Below are positions 26,000-37,515 of a stretch of DNA of 64,000 nucleotides, piece after piece. Source of the stretch: Dechloromonas sp. HYN0024 (GTDB taxonomy: Bacteria > Pseudomonadota > Gammaproteobacteria > Burkholderiales > Rhodocyclaceae); NCBI RefSeq assembly GCF_003441615.1, contig NZ_CP031842.1, positions 2,302,001 through 2,366,000 of the forward strand, in the 5' to 3' direction. A program made the translations under genes and the position numbers. The notes beneath the pieces were generated by a model, which saw only the letters and a list, made by a program, of their open reading frames with translations, did no database searches and was not told where the DNA came from. Position 1 is the first letter of the stretch. Every line of letters begins with the position of its first letter.

Positions 26000-28045
26000 T
26001 TAAGCGCGGTTGATCCACAGGGTCATCAGCACGAAGACGCCGATGATCATGGTGAAAGCGTAGTGATAGACGTAACCGGTCTGGAACAGGCGGGTTACCG
26101 AGGCGATCCATCCAACGACCTTGGCCGAGCCATTGACGATGATGCCGTCAATGATGGCGACGTCGCCGCCCTTCCAGAGCACCTTGCCAATAAGGCGGGC
26201 GCCGCCGGCAAAGACCAGATCGTTGAATTTGTCGAAGTAATACTTGTTCTCGAGCAGGGTGTTGATGGCCGAGAAACGACGCTGGATGGCAGCCGGAATA
26301 TCCGGACGCTTCATATAGAAGAACCAGGAGACTACAACACCGGACAGCGCCAGGATAAAGGGCAGTGTAGTCAGGGAATGGATGCCCATGGCGACGGCGC
26401 CGTGGAATTCCTCAGCCAGATGCTCCATCGCCGGGTGGGCATGGTGATCGATGAAGATGACACCCTTGAAATAGTCGCCGTAGAGCATCGGCTCGATGGC
26501 GATGAAGCCGATCAGCACCGAGGGAATGGCCAGCAGGACGAGCGGCAGCGTAACAACCCAGGGGGTTTCGTGCGGCTTCTGGCCGGGGGCCAGACCATGG
26601 TGATGGTCATGCGAGGCTTCTTCGTCGTCATGATCGCCGTGGTGATCGTGATGACCTGCATCATGCGCCTTGCCGAAACGTTCCTCGCCGTGGAAGACCA
26701 GGAAGTACATGCGGAAGGAGTAGAAGGCAGTGATGAAAACGCCCGCCAGTACGGCGTAGTAGGCGAAGGCAGCGCCGGGCTGGCCGTTGTGATAGGCGAC
26801 CTGGGCGGCTTCGATAATCGAGTCCTTGGAGTAGAAACCGGACAGGAAAGGCGTGCCGATCAGGGCCAGCGAACCGACCAGCGAGGTGATCCAGGTGATC
26901 GGCATGTACTTGCGCAGACCACCCATGTTACGGATGTCCTGATCGTGGTGCATGCCGATAATGACCGAACCAGCGCCAAGGAACAGCAGTGCCTTGAAGA
27001 AGGCGTGCGTCATCAGGTGGAAGATGGCGACCGAGTAGGCCGAAGCACCGAGCGCAACCGTCATGTAGCCAAGCTGCGACAAGGTCGAATAGGCGACGAC
27101 GCGCTTGATGTCATTCTGGATGATACCGAGGAAGCCCATGAACAGTGCCGTGATCGCACCGATGACGATGACGAAGGACAGTGCCGTGGTGGACAGCTCG
27201 AACAGCGGCGACATGCGGGCGACCATGAAAATACCGGCGGTAACCATGGTGGCAGCGTGAATCAGGGCGGAAATCGGGGTCGGACCTTCCATCGAATCGG
27301 GCAGCCAGACATGCAGCGGAACCTGAGCCGATTTACCCATGGCGCCGATGAACAGGCAGATACAGGTCACGGTCATCAGGGACCATTCAGCAGCACCCCA
27401 GATGTTGATCATGGTGGCAGCCAGTTCAGGGGCCTTCTCGAAAACCGTCTTGTAGTCGAGGGTACCGAAGTGGGCCAACACGAGGCCAATGCCGAGGATG
27501 AAACCGAAGTCACCGACGCGATTGACCAGGAAGGCCTTCATGTTGGCGAAAATGGCGGTCGGACGGGTATACCAGAAACCGATCAACAGGTAGGAGACAA
27601 GACCGACGGCCTCCCAGCCGAAGAAGAGTTGCATGAAGTTGTTGCTCATCACCAGCATCAGCATGGAGAAGGTGAACAACGAGATGTAGCTGAAGAAGCG
27701 GTTATAGCCCGGATCTTCCTGCATGTAGCCGATGGTGTAGATATGCACCATGAGCGACACGAAGGTGACGACCAGCATCATCGTGGTGGTCAGCGTGTCA
27801 ATCAGGAAACCGACTTCAAACTTGTAATCGCCGCTGGTCAGCCAGGTATAGACCGCACCATTGTAGGTATGGCCCGCCTGGACATCCTTGAAGATGATGA
27901 CCGAGGCGATGAAGGCGATGGCGACACCCGCGATGGTAGCGGTATGAGCCACCCAGCGCGGAATGACGCGACAGAACAGGCCGGCAATCATGGCGCCGAT
28001 CAACGGTGCCATGGGTACGAGCAGGTAGAGTTTTTGCATTTCCAT
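26000..28045 (-). CDS. nuoL: NADH-quinone oxidoreductase subunit L
   Basis: A 681-residue distal proton-pumping subunit of complex I. The core GKSAQVPLHVWLPDSMEGPT and the long C-terminal lateral helix region are present. An unusual cytoplasmic or periplasmic loop around residues 457-487 is packed with histidine, aspartate and glutamate (GHHDHHGDHDDEEASHDHHH), a possible metal-binding insertion. The ATG two bases after the nuoK stop is used; another ATG follows two codons later. Confidence 0.96.
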   Translation of the reverse strand: MEMQKLYLLVPMAPLIGAMIAGLFCRVIPRWVAHTATIAGVAIAFIASVIIFKDVQAGHTYNGAVYTWLTSGDYKFEVGFLIDTLTTTMMLVVTFVSLMVHIYTIGYMQEDPGYNRFFSYISLFTFSMLMLVMSNNFMQLFFGWEAVGLVSYLLIGFWYTRPTAIFANMKAFLVNRVGDFGFILGIGLVLAHFGTLDYKTVFEKAPELAATMINIWGAAEWSLMTVTCICLFIGAMGKSAQVPLHVWLPDSMEGPTPISALIHAATMVTAGIFMVARMSPLFELSTTALSFVIVIGAITALFMGFLGIIQNDIKRVVAYSTLSQLGYMTVALGASAYSVAIFHLMTHAFFKALLFLGAGSVIIGMHHDQDIRNMGGLRKYMPITWITSLVGSLALIGTPFLSGFYSKDSIIEAAQVAYHNGQPGAAFAYYAVLAGVFITAFYSFRMYFLVFHGEERFGKAHDAGHHDHHGDHDDEEASHDHHHGLAPGQKPHETPWVVTLPLVLLAIPSVLIGFIAIEPMLYGDYFKGVIFIDHHAHPAMEHLAEEFHGAVAMGIHSLTTLPFILALSGVVVSWFFYMKRPDIPAAIQRRFSAINTLLENKYYFDKFNDLVFAGGARLIGKVLWKGGDVAIIDGIIVNGSAKVVGWIASVTRLFQTGYVYHYAFTMIIGVFVLMTLWINRA

Positions 28046-28047
28046 GT

Positions 28048-28359
28048 TTAACCCTTCAGGCTGCCCAGGTCATCCACATGGATGCTCTTGAGGTTGCGGA
28101 ACAGCACGATCAGAATGGCCAGGCCGATCGCCGATTCGGCTGCGGCAACGGTCAGGATGAAGAAAACGAAGATCTGACCAGAGAGATCATTCAGATAGTG
28201 GGAGAACGCCACGAAATTCATGTTCACCGCGAGGAGCATCAATTCGATGGTCATCAACAGTACCAGCAGGTTCTTCCGGTTGAGGAAGATGCCGACCACG
28301 CTGATCGCGAAGAGAATCGCGCCCAGGATCAGGAAATGGGAGAGAGAAAGAGTTTGCAT
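28048..28359 (-). CDS. nuoK: NADH-quinone oxidoreductase subunit K
   Basis: A 103-residue, three-helix membrane subunit. Conserved acidic residues inside helices ([13 protein letters not shown] and [12 protein letters not shown]) belong to the proton path next to NuoJ. It sits between nuoJ and nuoL with short gaps (14 and 2 bases), as in the standard operon. Confidence 0.96.
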   Translation of the reverse strand: MQTLSLSHFLILGAILFAISVVGIFLNRKNLLVLLMTIELMLLAVNMNFVAFSHYLNDLSGQIFVFFILTVAAAESAIGLAILIVLFRNLKSIHVDDLGSLKG

Positions 28360-28373
28360 GGATTCCCCGGGGT

Positions 28374-28970
28374 TCAGTCTTTTTCAACCGGCATTTGCAG
28401 GACGCGGACGCGATCCTTCGCCTTGACGAAGACCTGCTGATTCGGGTTGGTGTACTTGGACTTCTTCGGACCGCGGTAGGTCAGAACGATCGCGGCGATC
28501 ATGCCGACCAGCAGGATGAGCGAAGCCAGTTCGAAGGGATAGACGTAATCGGTGAACATCAGGGCACCAATACTCTTGGTATTGGAGACCCCTGCCGGCA
28601 CCAGCGCTTCGGCGGCCGGGATCTGGAAGTACTTGCTGCCCAGCACCAGGCTCATCTCAAGGGCCATGAGCAGACCGAGCAGAGCGCCGAGGGGGAGATA
28701 GTTCCAGAAACCTTCACGGATGCGGTCGATATTGATATCGAGCATCATCACGACGAAGAGGAAGAGCACCATGACCGCGCCGACATAGACAAGGATGATG
28801 GCAATCGCCAGGAACTCGGCCTGCAGCAAGGCCCAGATGCCGCCGCAGGTGAAGAAGGCGAGAATCAGGTGCAACGCGGCGTGAACCGGGTTGCGGGCGG
28901 TGATCACGCGAAGGCTCGCGAAGACCAGAATCGCCGACAGGAAGTAGAAAACCGCAGTTTGAAAATCCAT
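28374..28970 (-). CDS. nuoJ: NADH-quinone oxidoreductase subunit J
   Basis: A 198-residue five-helix subunit with the family stretch [25 protein letters not shown], whose helix 3 distorts during coupling. The C-terminal 40 residues are basic and hydrophilic. The ATG at 28970 ([10 protein letters not shown]) is preferred over a GTG three codons upstream. It follows nuoI by 12 bases. Confidence 0.94.
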   Translation of the reverse strand: MDFQTAVFYFLSAILVFASLRVITARNPVHAALHLILAFFTCGGIWALLQAEFLAIAIILVYVGAVMVLFLFVVMMLDINIDRIREGFWNYLPLGALLGLLMALEMSLVLGSKYFQIPAAEALVPAGVSNTKSIGALMFTDYVYPFELASLILLVGMIAAIVLTYRGPKKSKYTNPNQQVFVKAKDRVRVLQMPVEKD

Positions 28971-28982
28971 CGCTCGCACCTG

Positions 28983-29471
28983 TTATCGGTAAGAAGCATC
29001 AAGTTCGCGGTCTTTTGCGATTTGATCTTCGTAGCGGTCGCCGTTGGCCAGCAACATCTGCTTGGTGTAATACAAGTCACCACGCTTCTCGCCGTGATAT
29101 TCGAAAATACGCGTTTCAACCACCGCATCGACCGGACAGGCTTCTTCGCAGAATCCACAGAAAATGCACTTGGTCAGATCAATGTCGTAGCGCGTCGTGC
29201 GACGGGAACCGTCATCACGCGGTTCGGCCTCAATGGTGATGGCCAGCGCCGGGCAGATCGCCTCGCACAGTTTGCAGGCAATGCAACGCTCTTCACCATT
29301 CGGATAGCGACGCAAGGCATGCAGTCCGCGGAAACGGAAGCTCTGCGGTGTCTTTTCTTCCGGATATTGAACGGTGATCTTGCGGGCGAAGAAATAGCGC
29401 CCGGTGACCGACATGCCCTTCAACAATTCCTTGAGGAAGAGGCTGTTGAAGATTTCCTTCATCGAACCCAT
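28983..29471 (-). CDS. nuoI: NADH-quinone oxidoreductase subunit I
   Basis: A 162-residue ferredoxin-like subunit holding clusters N6a and N6b through two motifs, [12 protein letters not shown] and [12 protein letters not shown]. It hands electrons to NuoB. GAGGAG stands six bases before the ATG at 29471, which settles the start. Length is normal for betaproteobacteria. Confidence 0.97.
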   Translation of the reverse strand: MGSMKEIFNSLFLKELLKGMSVTGRYFFARKITVQYPEEKTPQSFRFRGLHALRRYPNGEERCIACKLCEAICPALAITIEAEPRDDGSRRTTRYDIDLTKCIFCGFCEEACPVDAVVETRIFEYHGEKRGDLYYTKQMLLANGDRYEDQIAKDRELDASYR

Positions 29472-29481
29472 TAGTCTCTCC

Positions 29482-30531
29482 TCACTTCCAGATATTCAGT
29501 GGCGACATCATCCAGACGCCGACAACAACCAGCCAGATCAGACAGATCGGCAAGAAAACCTTCCAGCCCAGACGCATCAGCTGGTCATAGCGATAACGCG
29601 GGAAAGTCGCGCGGAACCACAGGAACAGGAAGAGAATGGCCGACATCTTGGCGAACAGCCAGAGGATGCCATCAGGCAGGAAACCAACCGGCGACAGCCA
29701 GCCACCCAGGAACAGGATGGAAGTCAGGGCCGAGACCAGGATCATGTTGGCGTATTCGGCCAGGAAGAACAGCGCGAAGGCCATCCCGGAATACTCGACA
29801 TGGAAACCGGCAACGATTTCGGATTCACCTTCGGCAACGTCGAAGGGGGCGCGATTGAGTTCGGCTGTACCGGAAATCAGGTAGACGATGAACATCGGGA
29901 ACAGCGGCAGCCAGTTCCAGGACAGGAAGCTCAGCCCCCATCCGGCGAAGCGGCCCTGATCCTGAACATTGACGATATCCACCAGATTCAGGCTGTTGGA
30001 AACCATCAGGACACAAATCAGCGAGAAGCCCATCGAGATTTCGTAGGAAACCATCTGGGCGGCCGAGCGCATGGCACCGAGGAAAGCATACTTGGAGTTG
30101 GATGCCCAGCCCGACAGGATGATGCCGTACACACCCATGGACGTAATGGCCATGATGTAGAGCAGGCTGGCATCGATATTGGCAACGACCAGCGAATCGG
30201 TGAAGGGAACCACGGCCCAGGCGGCCAGCGCCGGGGCAATCGCCAGCATCGGGGCAATGATGAAAATGCCCTTGTTGGCGGTGGTCGGAACGATGATTTC
30301 CTTGAGCAGCAGCTTGAGGCCGTCGGCGATCGGCTGGATCAGACCCCACGGACCGACCCGGTTGGGGCCGATACGGACCTGCATGTAACCGATGACCTTA
30401 CGTTCAAAGTAGGTCAGATAAGCTACGCCGAGCATCAGCGGAGCAACGATCAGCACGATCTTGATCAGGGTCCAGACGGCCGGCCAGGCGCCGCCGAAAA
30501 TCCCTGTGCCGAAATTCATCAATGCGTCCAT
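29482..30531 (-). CDS. nuoH: NADH-quinone oxidoreductase subunit H
   Basis: A 349-residue eight-helix membrane subunit that forms part of the quinone chamber. Conserved stretches include [27 protein letters not shown], shown here in part ([18 protein letters not shown]), and [15 protein letters not shown]. It starts directly after the nuoG stop with no spacer, indicating tight coupling. Confidence 0.97.
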   Translation of the reverse strand: MDALMNFGTGIFGGAWPAVWTLIKIVLIVAPLMLGVAYLTYFERKVIGYMQVRIGPNRVGPWGLIQPIADGLKLLLKEIIVPTTANKGIFIIAPMLAIAPALAAWAVVPFTDSLVVANIDASLLYIMAITSMGVYGIILSGWASNSKYAFLGAMRSAAQMVSYEISMGFSLICVLMVSNSLNLVDIVNVQDQGRFAGWGLSFLSWNWLPLFPMFIVYLISGTAELNRAPFDVAEGESEIVAGFHVEYSGMAFALFFLAEYANMILVSALTSILFLGGWLSPVGFLPDGILWLFAKMSAILFLFLWFRATFPRYRYDQLMRLGWKVFLPICLIWLVVVGVWMMSPLNIWK

Positions 30532-32865
30532 TTATGCACGCTCCACGGTAATCGAGCCAAACATCTCGCCTAGCATCGCTGTGCTGGCATGCGCCGCCGA
30601 TACGCGAACGCAACCGGCTGGGACATTGTTGTCGGCGATGGCGACCAGAACCGCCTCGCCATTACCCTGACGAACGCGAACCTGGGCTTTATCAGCCACG
30701 CCGATCTGCGCCAGAGTCTGTTCAGACAGGCGGGCGGTCGGGGCCTTTGCGTCGGCCGTTTGCTGAAGTGCCGGGGCACGACGGGCCAACGGATCGGCAA
30801 AGTTGATCGGCACATCAGCGATGCGCTGCAAACCAGCTGCCGTAGCGGCCGGAACAGCCAGCACTACATTATTGAGGCTATTGTTGAGGCCACTGGCAAA
30901 TTCTGCGCCCTTGCCCAGCAGTTCATCGCGAACCGCTTCGCTGGACTCGTAGCCAAAGCCATCAAGATTCAGCACATTGCCGAGTACGCGGAGCAGCTTC
31001 CAAGCCGGGCGGGCATCGCCGCGCGCCTTGGCAACGCCGTTGAAGCTCTGGATACGGCCTTCGATGTTGATGAAGGTACCGGAGGTTTCGGTGTAGGGCG
31101 CAATCGGCAGGATCACATCGGCGTATTCAAGGGCCGGTGCGTGCTTGAAGGCCGACAGTTGAACAACCATACTGGCTTGCTTGAGGGCACCCAGCACCAG
31201 CTGCGGATTGGCGCAGTCGAATTCCGGCTCGACACCCATCAGGACGTAGGCTTTGCGCGGCTGCTCGAACATCTGGCGAGCGTTGGCACCAGTCGGCAGG
31301 GCTCCGGCAACATGAGCGCCAACGGTGTTGGCACCTTCGCCAAGGAAGCCGATGGTAGCGCCGGTAATCTTGCCAAGTTCAAGCGCCAGCGCCTGCAGTT
31401 GCGTCGCATCAGCCGACTGGGTCACGACATTGCCGAGGAAAACGGCACGCTTGTCACCGTCGACCAGGCTCTGGGCGATCTTCTTGCTTGTTTCGCAAAC
31501 ACTGGCGGATTCGACACCAGCCGGCACAGCACAGCCCTTGATCTCGGCCGCAGCCTTGACGATGGCCGCCAGCGAAGCAGCCAGCTGCGAGGGCGCAACG
31601 GTCATGCGGGCATGCAGATTGATCAGTTGATCGTCACCCGTCACCGAGAGCAAGCTGACATTGGTGTATTTCTTGGCGGCCTGACGCAGACGCTGAGCGA
31701 TCAGCGGATGATCCTTGCGCAGGAAAGAGCCGAACACCAGAACGCCGTCGAGATCCTTGATCTCGGCGAGGCGCATGCCCAGCCACGGCGTGCCGGCACG
31801 CTTGCCATCGGCGGAAAAGTCGCTCTGGCGCGGGCGGAAATCGATATTGCCACTGCCCAGGCCACGCATGACCTTGTTCAGCAGATAGAGTTCTTCAACG
31901 GTAGCGCTTTGGGCGGCCAGGGCGGCAACGGCGTCACCACCATGATTGCGGGCAACGTCCTTGAGGCCATGGGCGACGTAATCGAGGGCGACATTCCAGT
32001 CGACTTCCTTCCACTCGCCGCCTTGCTTGACCATAGGCTTGGTCAGACGCTCGTCGGAATTGAGGGCCTGGTAGGAGAAACGCTCCTTGTCGGAGATCCA
32101 GCACTCGTTAACTTCTTCGTTTTCGCGCGGCAGGACGCGCATCACGGTTTCGTGCTTGACCTGAACAACCAGATTGGCGCCAACCGAGTCATGCGGGCTG
32201 ACCGATTTGCGGCGCTGCAGTTCCCACGAACGGGCGGTGTAGCGGAACGGCTTCGAGGTCAGCGCACCGACCGGGCACAGGTCAATCATGTTGCCGGACA
32301 GCTCGGAATCAACCGAACGACCAACAAAGGTCATGATCTCGGAGTGCATGTTGCGATTCGCCATGCCGAGTTCCATGATGCCGCCGATTTCCTGGCCGAA
32401 GCGGACGCAACGGGTACAGTGAATGCAACGGCTCATTTCTTCCATCGAGATCAGCGGACCGACGCTCTTGTGGAAGACAACGTGCTTATCCTCGGTGTAG
32501 CGGCTCTTCATCGGGCCATAACCGACGGACATGTCCTGCAGCTGGCACTCGCCGCCCTGATCGCAGATCGGGCAATCCAGCGGGTGATTGATCAGCAGGA
32601 ATTCCATCACGCCCTTCTGTGCCTTGACGGCCAGTTCGGAGTGCGTAAACACCTTCATGCCGTTGGTCACCGGCGTTGCGCATGCTGGCAACGGCTTCGG
32701 CGCCTTTTCCACCTGCACGAGACACATGCGGCAGTTAGCGGCGATCGAAAGTTTCTTGTGGTAGCAGAAATGCGGAATGTATACCCCAACCTGCTGCGCG
32801 GCATCCATCACCGTGCTGCCATCGGGCACTTGCGCTTTCTTGCCGTCGATTTCGATTTCTAGCAT
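30532..32865 (-). CDS. nuoG: NADH-quinone oxidoreductase subunit G
   Basis: A 777-residue large peripheral subunit. The N terminus has the [2Fe-2S] ligands (CYHKKL, NCRMC, PAC), the histidine-ligated N5 set HPLDCPICDQGGEC and the N4 set CIHCTRC, followed by a molybdopterin-oxidoreductase-like body that has lost cofactor chemistry. It carries electrons from NuoE/F to NuoI. It starts 55 bases after the nuoF stop, the largest gap in the operon. Confidence 0.96.
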   Translation of the reverse strand: MLEIEIDGKKAQVPDGSTVMDAAQQVGVYIPHFCYHKKLSIAANCRMCLVQVEKAPKPLPACATPVTNGMKVFTHSELAVKAQKGVMEFLLINHPLDCPICDQGGECQLQDMSVGYGPMKSRYTEDKHVVFHKSVGPLISMEEMSRCIHCTRCVRFGQEIGGIMELGMANRNMHSEIMTFVGRSVDSELSGNMIDLCPVGALTSKPFRYTARSWELQRRKSVSPHDSVGANLVVQVKHETVMRVLPRENEEVNECWISDKERFSYQALNSDERLTKPMVKQGGEWKEVDWNVALDYVAHGLKDVARNHGGDAVAALAAQSATVEELYLLNKVMRGLGSGNIDFRPRQSDFSADGKRAGTPWLGMRLAEIKDLDGVLVFGSFLRKDHPLIAQRLRQAAKKYTNVSLLSVTGDDQLINLHARMTVAPSQLAASLAAIVKAAAEIKGCAVPAGVESASVCETSKKIAQSLVDGDKRAVFLGNVVTQSADATQLQALALELGKITGATIGFLGEGANTVGAHVAGALPTGANARQMFEQPRKAYVLMGVEPEFDCANPQLVLGALKQASMVVQLSAFKHAPALEYADVILPIAPYTETSGTFINIEGRIQSFNGVAKARGDARPAWKLLRVLGNVLNLDGFGYESSEAVRDELLGKGAEFASGLNNSLNNVVLAVPAATAAGLQRIADVPINFADPLARRAPALQQTADAKAPTARLSEQTLAQIGVADKAQVRVRQGNGEAVLVAIADNNVPAGCVRVSAAHASTAMLGEMFGSITVERA

Positions 32866-32920
32866 GTCGCTACCTTGTAGCCTGACTTTTCGTCGTTAGT
32901 TACGTTGCAACCCGCGGCCA

Positions 32921-34249
32921 TCAGGCCGGAATCTTATGGAAGCTGCTGCCTGCCCACTGAACATCCTTGGGCACCAGACAGGTCTTGTTTTCAATGTGGT
33001 ACTCGAATTCCTTGCCGAAGTGCTTGATGAAACTCTGCACCGGGAAGGCTGCCGCATCGCCAAGCGCACAGATGGTGCGACCAGCGATATTGCCGAGAAC
33101 GCTGTTCAGCAGGTCGAGATCTTCCGGCTTGCCGAGTCCGTTCTCAATACGATGGACCACCTTGTACATCCAGGCCGTACCTTCACGACAGGGCGTACAT
33201 TGGCCGCAGGACTCTTCGTGATAGAAGAACGACAGGCGCTCAAGCGCCTTGACCATGCACACAGACTCGTCCATGACGATGACCGCGCCTGAACCCAGCA
33301 TGGAACCGCCCTTGCTGATTGAGTCGTAGTCCATGGTGCAATCCATGATGACGTCGGCCGGCATGACCGGTGCGGAAGAACCACCCGGAATGACCGCCTT
33401 GAGCTTGCGACCACCGCGCATGCCGCCGCACATTTCGAGCAGCGTGGCAAACGGGGTGCCGAGCGGAATTTCGTAGTTACCCGGGCGATTGACATGGCCG
33501 GACACCGAGAACAGCTTGGTACCGCCATTGTTCGGCTTGCCCAGATTGAGAAACTCTTCGCCACCCATCTTCAGGATGAAGGGAATGGAAGCAAAGGTCT
33601 CGGTATTGTTGATTGTCGTCGGCTTGCCGTACAGACCGAAAGAAGCCGGGAACGGCGGCTTGAAGCGCGGCTGGCCCTTCTTGCCTTCGATCGACTCAAG
33701 CAAGGCAGTTTCTTCGCCGCAGATGTAGGCGCCGTAACCATGGTGCGCGAACAGTTCGAAGTTGAACCCGGAACCGAGAATATTCTGGCCGATGAAACCG
33801 GCAGCGCGGGCCTGATCGAGCGCTTCTTCGAAACGCTTGTACTCAAGCCAGACTTCGCCATGCACGTAGTTGTAACCGCGATTGGCCCCCATTGCGTAGG
33901 CAGCAATGGCCATGCCCTCGATCACCGAATGCGGGTTGTAGCGCATGATGTCGCGGTCTTTGAATGTCCCCGGCTCGCCTTCGTCGGTGTTGCAGACGAC
34001 GTACTTGTCACCCGGGAAGGAGCGCGGCATGAAGGACCATTTGAGACCGGTCGGGAATCCGGCGCCGCCACGGCCGCGCAGAACGGATTTCTTGACTTCG
34101 CTGATAACGTCTTCCTGCGTCATCCCGGTTTCCAGGATGCGCTTGAGCTGGGCGTAACCGCCGCGCGCTACGTAGTCTTTCAGGCTCCAGCTATTGTCGC
34201 CGTCCAGGCCTTCCATGAGGACGCCATTGATCGCACCAAGCATGGCCAT
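32921..34249 (-). CDS. nuoF: NADH-quinone oxidoreductase subunit F
   Basis: A 442-residue NADH-binding flavoprotein of complex I. FMN and NADH sites are visible in [14 protein letters not shown] and the N3 [4Fe-4S] cluster in [13 protein letters not shown]. The ATG at 34249 overlaps the nuoE stop as TAATG and is preferred over a GTG three codons upstream. It is paralogous to the C-terminal part of the hoxF product in this window. Confidence 0.96.
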   Translation of the reverse strand: MAMLGAINGVLMEGLDGDNSWSLKDYVARGGYAQLKRILETGMTQEDVISEVKKSVLRGRGGAGFPTGLKWSFMPRSFPGDKYVVCNTDEGEPGTFKDRDIMRYNPHSVIEGMAIAAYAMGANRGYNYVHGEVWLEYKRFEEALDQARAAGFIGQNILGSGFNFELFAHHGYGAYICGEETALLESIEGKKGQPRFKPPFPASFGLYGKPTTINNTETFASIPFILKMGGEEFLNLGKPNNGGTKLFSVSGHVNRPGNYEIPLGTPFATLLEMCGGMRGGRKLKAVIPGGSSAPVMPADVIMDCTMDYDSISKGGSMLGSGAVIVMDESVCMVKALERLSFFYHEESCGQCTPCREGTAWMYKVVHRIENGLGKPEDLDLLNSVLGNIAGRTICALGDAAAFPVQSFIKHFGKEFEYHIENKTCLVPKDVQWAGSSFHKIPA

Positions 34250-34722
34250 TATTTGCACTCCTCAAGCAGCTTGTCGATCTGTTCCGGGTGCATGTGGCTG
34301 CACATCGAGCGGTTGTTGACGATGAAGACCGGTGCGTCGCCACAGGCCCCCATGCATTCACCTTCCTTCAACGTGAATTTGCCGTCCGGCGTTGTTTCGC
34401 CGTAGCCGACGCCCAGTTTCTTCTGGAGGTATTCGCCGGCATGGTAGCCACCCGAGAGGGCGCAAGGCAGATTGGTACAGACCATGATCTTGTACTTGCC
34501 GACCGGCTTCAGGTCATACATGTTGTAGAAGGAGGCCACTTCGTAGGCTGCGATGGGCGGCATACCAAGATAGTTGGCCACCGCCTCGATAGACTCGGGC
34601 GACAACCAGCCTTTTTCAGCCTGGGCATGTGCGAGGCAGGCCATCGACGCCGACTGCTTCTGATCGGCGGGATACTTGGCGACTTCGCGGGCGAAGTTCT
34701 GGAGGGTTTCAGCGGAAAACAT
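34249..34722 (-). CDS. nuoE: NADH-quinone oxidoreductase subunit E
   Basis: A 157-residue thioredoxin-fold subunit with the [2Fe-2S] N1a ligands CTNLPC and CMGAC, all four retained, in contrast to the NuoE-like domain of HoxF. It partners NuoF in NADH oxidation. Its ATG overlaps the nuoD stop as TGATG. Confidence 0.96.
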   Translation of the reverse strand: MFSAETLQNFAREVAKYPADQKQSASMACLAHAQAEKGWLSPESIEAVANYLGMPPIAAYEVASFYNMYDLKPVGKYKIMVCTNLPCALSGGYHAGEYLQKKLGVGYGETTPDGKFTLKEGECMGACGDAPVFIVNNRSMCSHMHPEQIDKLLEECK

Positions 34723-35975
34723 CAGCGGTCGATCTCGCCAAAAACAATATCTTGGGAACCGATAATCGTAACGACGTCGGCAATCATGTGGCCTCTGGAC
34801 ATTTCGTCCAGACCAGCCAGGTGGACAAAGCCCGGGGCACGAATCTTCATGCGGTAAGGTTTGTTGGCACCATCGGAAACAAAGTAGATGCCGAACTCGC
34901 CCTTGGGGTGCTCGACTGCGGCATAGGCCTCGCCAGCGGGAACATGGATACCTTCGGTGAAGAGCTTGAAGTGATGAATCAACTCTTCCATGTTGGTCTT
35001 CATGTTTTCACGCGGCGGCGGCGCCACCTTGTTGTTGTCGGTGATCACCGGGCCGGGATTCTTGCGCAGCCAGGCGATACATTGCTTGATGATGTTGTTC
35101 GACTGGATCATTTCTTCCATACGAACGAGGTAGCGGTCATAGCTGTCGCCATTAACGCCAACCGGCACATCAAAATTGATCTTGTCATATGCCGCGTACG
35201 GCTGCTTCTTACGCAAGTCCCAGGCGATGCCCGAACCGCGCAGCATGGCGCCGGTAAAGCCCATCTGCATGGCGCGCTCCGGCGTCACGACACCGACATT
35301 GACCAGACGCTGCTTCCAGATCCGGTTGTCGGTCAGGAGCGTGTGATATTCGGCGTGATAGGTCGGGAAGCGATTGGTAAAATCTTCGAGGAAGTCGAGC
35401 AGCGAACCGCTGCGATTCTCGTTCTTCTCGGCCGCCTTCTTGGCATTGGTCCAGGTCGATTCCTGATACTGCGGCATGCGATCCGGCAGGTCGCGATAGA
35501 CACCGCCCGGACGATAGTAGGCGGCGTGCATGCGGGCACCAGAAACCGCTTCATACGCATCCATCAGGTCTTCGCGCTCGCGGAAGGTGTAGAGCGCCAT
35601 GGTCATCGCACCGACGTCCAGCGCGTGACAGCCGATCCACAACAGGTGGTTGAGGATACGGGTAACTTCGTCGAACATGACGCGGATGTACTTGCCGCGC
35701 TCCGGCACCTCAATGCCGAGCAACTTTTCAGTAGCCAGGCAGTAGGCGTGCTCGTTACACATCATCGAGACGTAGTCGAGACGATCCATGTAAGGCACGG
35801 ACTGAACCCAGGTGCGGGTTTCGGCCAGCTTTTCGGTGGCGCGGTGGAGCAGACCAATATGCGGGTCGGCGCGCTGGACGACTTCGCCGTCCAGTTCGAG
35901 CACGAGACGCAGAACGCCGTGCGCAGCCGGATGTTGCGGGCCGAAGTTGAGGGTGAAATTGCGGATATCAGCCAT
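34722..35975 (-). CDS. nuoD: NADH-quinone oxidoreductase subunit D
   Basis: A 417-residue subunit related to hydrogenase large subunits, with the nickel ligands lost. Conserved blocks [20 protein letters not shown] and [15 protein letters not shown] form the quinone pocket with NuoB. The ATG at 35975 lies within the end of nuoC (eight-base overlap); an upstream in-frame ATG would overlap nuoC further and is rejected. Confidence 0.96.
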   Translation of the reverse strand: MADIRNFTLNFGPQHPAAHGVLRLVLELDGEVVQRADPHIGLLHRATEKLAETRTWVQSVPYMDRLDYVSMMCNEHAYCLATEKLLGIEVPERGKYIRVMFDEVTRILNHLLWIGCHALDVGAMTMALYTFREREDLMDAYEAVSGARMHAAYYRPGGVYRDLPDRMPQYQESTWTNAKKAAEKNENRSGSLLDFLEDFTNRFPTYHAEYHTLLTDNRIWKQRLVNVGVVTPERAMQMGFTGAMLRGSGIAWDLRKKQPYAAYDKINFDVPVGVNGDSYDRYLVRMEEMIQSNNIIKQCIAWLRKNPGPVITDNNKVAPPPRENMKTNMEELIHHFKLFTEGIHVPAGEAYAAVEHPKGEFGIYFVSDGANKPYRMKIRAPGFVHLAGLDEMSRGHMIADVVTIIGSQDIVFGEIDR

Positions 35976-36573
35976 GGGCAGTGTCCCCGAAAGTATCTTC
36001 ACGCACGATGCGCGGGGTGTTCTCGCGAGGCTCGATGGTGACCGGTTGATAGATCACGCGAGCCTGATCGGGGTCGTAACGCATTTCGACGTGACCGGAG
36101 ATCGGGAAGTCCTTGCGGAAAGGATGGCCGATGAAACCGTAGTCGGTCAGGATGCGACGCAGGTCGTCATGGCCGACAAAGGCGATGCCGTAGAGGTCGA
36201 ACGCTTCGCGCTCGAACCAGTTGACGCTCTTCCAGACGCCCGTGACGGAATCCACCGAAGGAAACTCGTCATCCTCGGCAAAGACGCGGACGCGCAAACG
36301 CCAGTTATTGGAGACCGACAGGAGGTGGGAGACCGCAGCATAGCGCCGGCCTTGCCAGGCGCCATCACCATAGGTCGAATAATCGACGCCGCAGAGATCA
36401 ATGATTTCTTCGAAACGAAGATCAGCCTCATCGCGCAAGGCGGTCATTACGCCGAGATAGTCGGCCGCACTGACTTCAATGGTTACTTCACCCAAAGCCA
36501 GCTTCAGCGATTTCAATTTATCGCCGAAGTGCTTCTGCAGGTTTTGACTAAGCGTTTCCAGCTTGGCAGACAT
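35968..36573 (-). CDS. nuoC: NADH-quinone oxidoreductase subunit C
   Basis: A 201-residue 30-kDa-type subunit, separate from NuoD (fused in enterobacteria). The family signature [12 protein letters not shown] and the C-terminal HPFRKDFP are present. It contributes to the peripheral arm next to NuoD and NuoB. It starts 19 bases after nuoB. Confidence 0.96.
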   Translation of the reverse strand: MSAKLETLSQNLQKHFGDKLKSLKLALGEVTIEVSAADYLGVMTALRDEADLRFEEIIDLCGVDYSTYGDGAWQGRRYAAVSHLLSVSNNWRLRVRVFAEDDEFPSVDSVTGVWKSVNWFEREAFDLYGIAFVGHDDLRRILTDYGFIGHPFRKDFPISGHVEMRYDPDQARVIYQPVTIEPRENTPRIVREDTFGDTAHG

Positions 36574-36592
36574 ATCGAATCAGCCTTGGCAA

Positions 36593-37069
36593 TTAACGAG
36601 CAATGGTATTGGTACGACGAATCTTGTTCTGCAACTGAATCAGCCCGTAGATCAGGGCTTCAGCAGTGGGCGGACAGCCCGGCACATAGATATCGACAGG
36701 CACGATGCGATCACAACCGCGCACCACAGAGTAGGAGTAATGGTAGTAACCACCGCCATTGGCGCAGGAGCCCATGGAGATCACCCAACGCGGCTCGGCC
36801 ATCTGGTCATAGACCTTGCGCAAGGCCGGGGCCATCTTGTTGGTCAGCGTACCAGCGACAATCATCACATCGGACTGACGCGGACTAGCCCGGAAAACGA
36901 TGCCGAAACGATCGAGGTCGTAACGGGATACGCCGGCATGAATCATTTCAACCGCACAACAGGCCAGACCGAAGGTCATGGGCCAGATTGAACCGGTGCG
37001 CATGTAATTGATCAGCTTGTCAGCCGTAGTGGTGACAAACCCTTCCTGGAGGACGCCTTCAATAGCCAT
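36593..37069 (-). CDS. nuoB: NADH-quinone oxidoreductase subunit B
   Basis: A 158-residue subunit holding the terminal [4Fe-4S] cluster N2 that reduces quinone. The ligand cysteines are in [18 protein letters not shown] and [10 protein letters not shown]. It is homologous to HoxY-type small subunits. It follows nuoA by nine bases. Confidence 0.97.
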   Translation of the reverse strand: MAIEGVLQEGFVTTTADKLINYMRTGSIWPMTFGLACCAVEMIHAGVSRYDLDRFGIVFRASPRQSDVMIVAGTLTNKMAPALRKVYDQMAEPRWVISMGSCANGGGYYHYSYSVVRGCDRIVPVDIYVPGCPPTAEALIYGLIQLQNKIRRTNTIAR

Positions 37070-37078
37070 AACCTAGCC

Positions 37079-37450
37079 TCATTCCCATTCCAGCGCGCCC
37101 TTGGCCCAGGCATATACATAACCAATGACCAGGATGGCAACGAATACGAGCATTTCGACAAAGCCGAACAACTTGATCGACTCGGTCGCAACGATGTCCT
37201 TGAAAATTGACGCCCAGGGGAACAGGAAGGCAATTTCCAGATCGAACAAAATGAAGAGAATGGCTATCAGATAGAAGCGCACATCGAACTTCATGCGCGC
37301 ATCTTCAAAAGCCTCGAAGCCGCACTCGTAAGGAGAGAGCTTTTCAGGATCCGGTCGGCTTGGAGCAAGAAGAAAGCCCATCGCGATAGGCAGAACGCCA
37401 ACCGCAATCCCCACCAGAACGAACATCAGGATTGGAAAGTAGTTTTCCAT
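37079..37450 (-). CDS. nuoA: NADH-quinone oxidoreductase subunit A
   Basis: A 123-residue three-helix membrane subunit with the family stretch [20 protein letters not shown]. It opens the 14-gene nuo operon, which runs without interruption to about 22.99 kb. The promoter must lie in the 65 bases between this start and tRNA-Leu or further upstream; no clear -35/-10 pair was recognised. Confidence 0.96.
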   Translation of the reverse strand: MENYFPILMFVLVGIAVGVLPIAMGFLLAPSRPDPEKLSPYECGFEAFEDARMKFDVRFYLIAILFILFDLEIAFLFPWASIFKDIVATESIKLFGFVEMLVFVAILVIGYVYAWAKGALEWE

Positions 37451-37515
37451 GACCCGCCGCCAATATTCAGTTTCTTGTTCGAAGCAGCGTACCTTGCGGC
37501 CACTGCCCAGCTTTT

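Noticed and set aside
22925..28051. Very long open frames on plus opposite nuoN, nuoM and nuoL, rich in His, Gln, Glu and Asp
   Set aside because: They are mirror frames of GC-rich membrane-protein genes; their composition is abnormal, they have no ribosome sites, and the minus-strand products are unmistakable complex I subunits.
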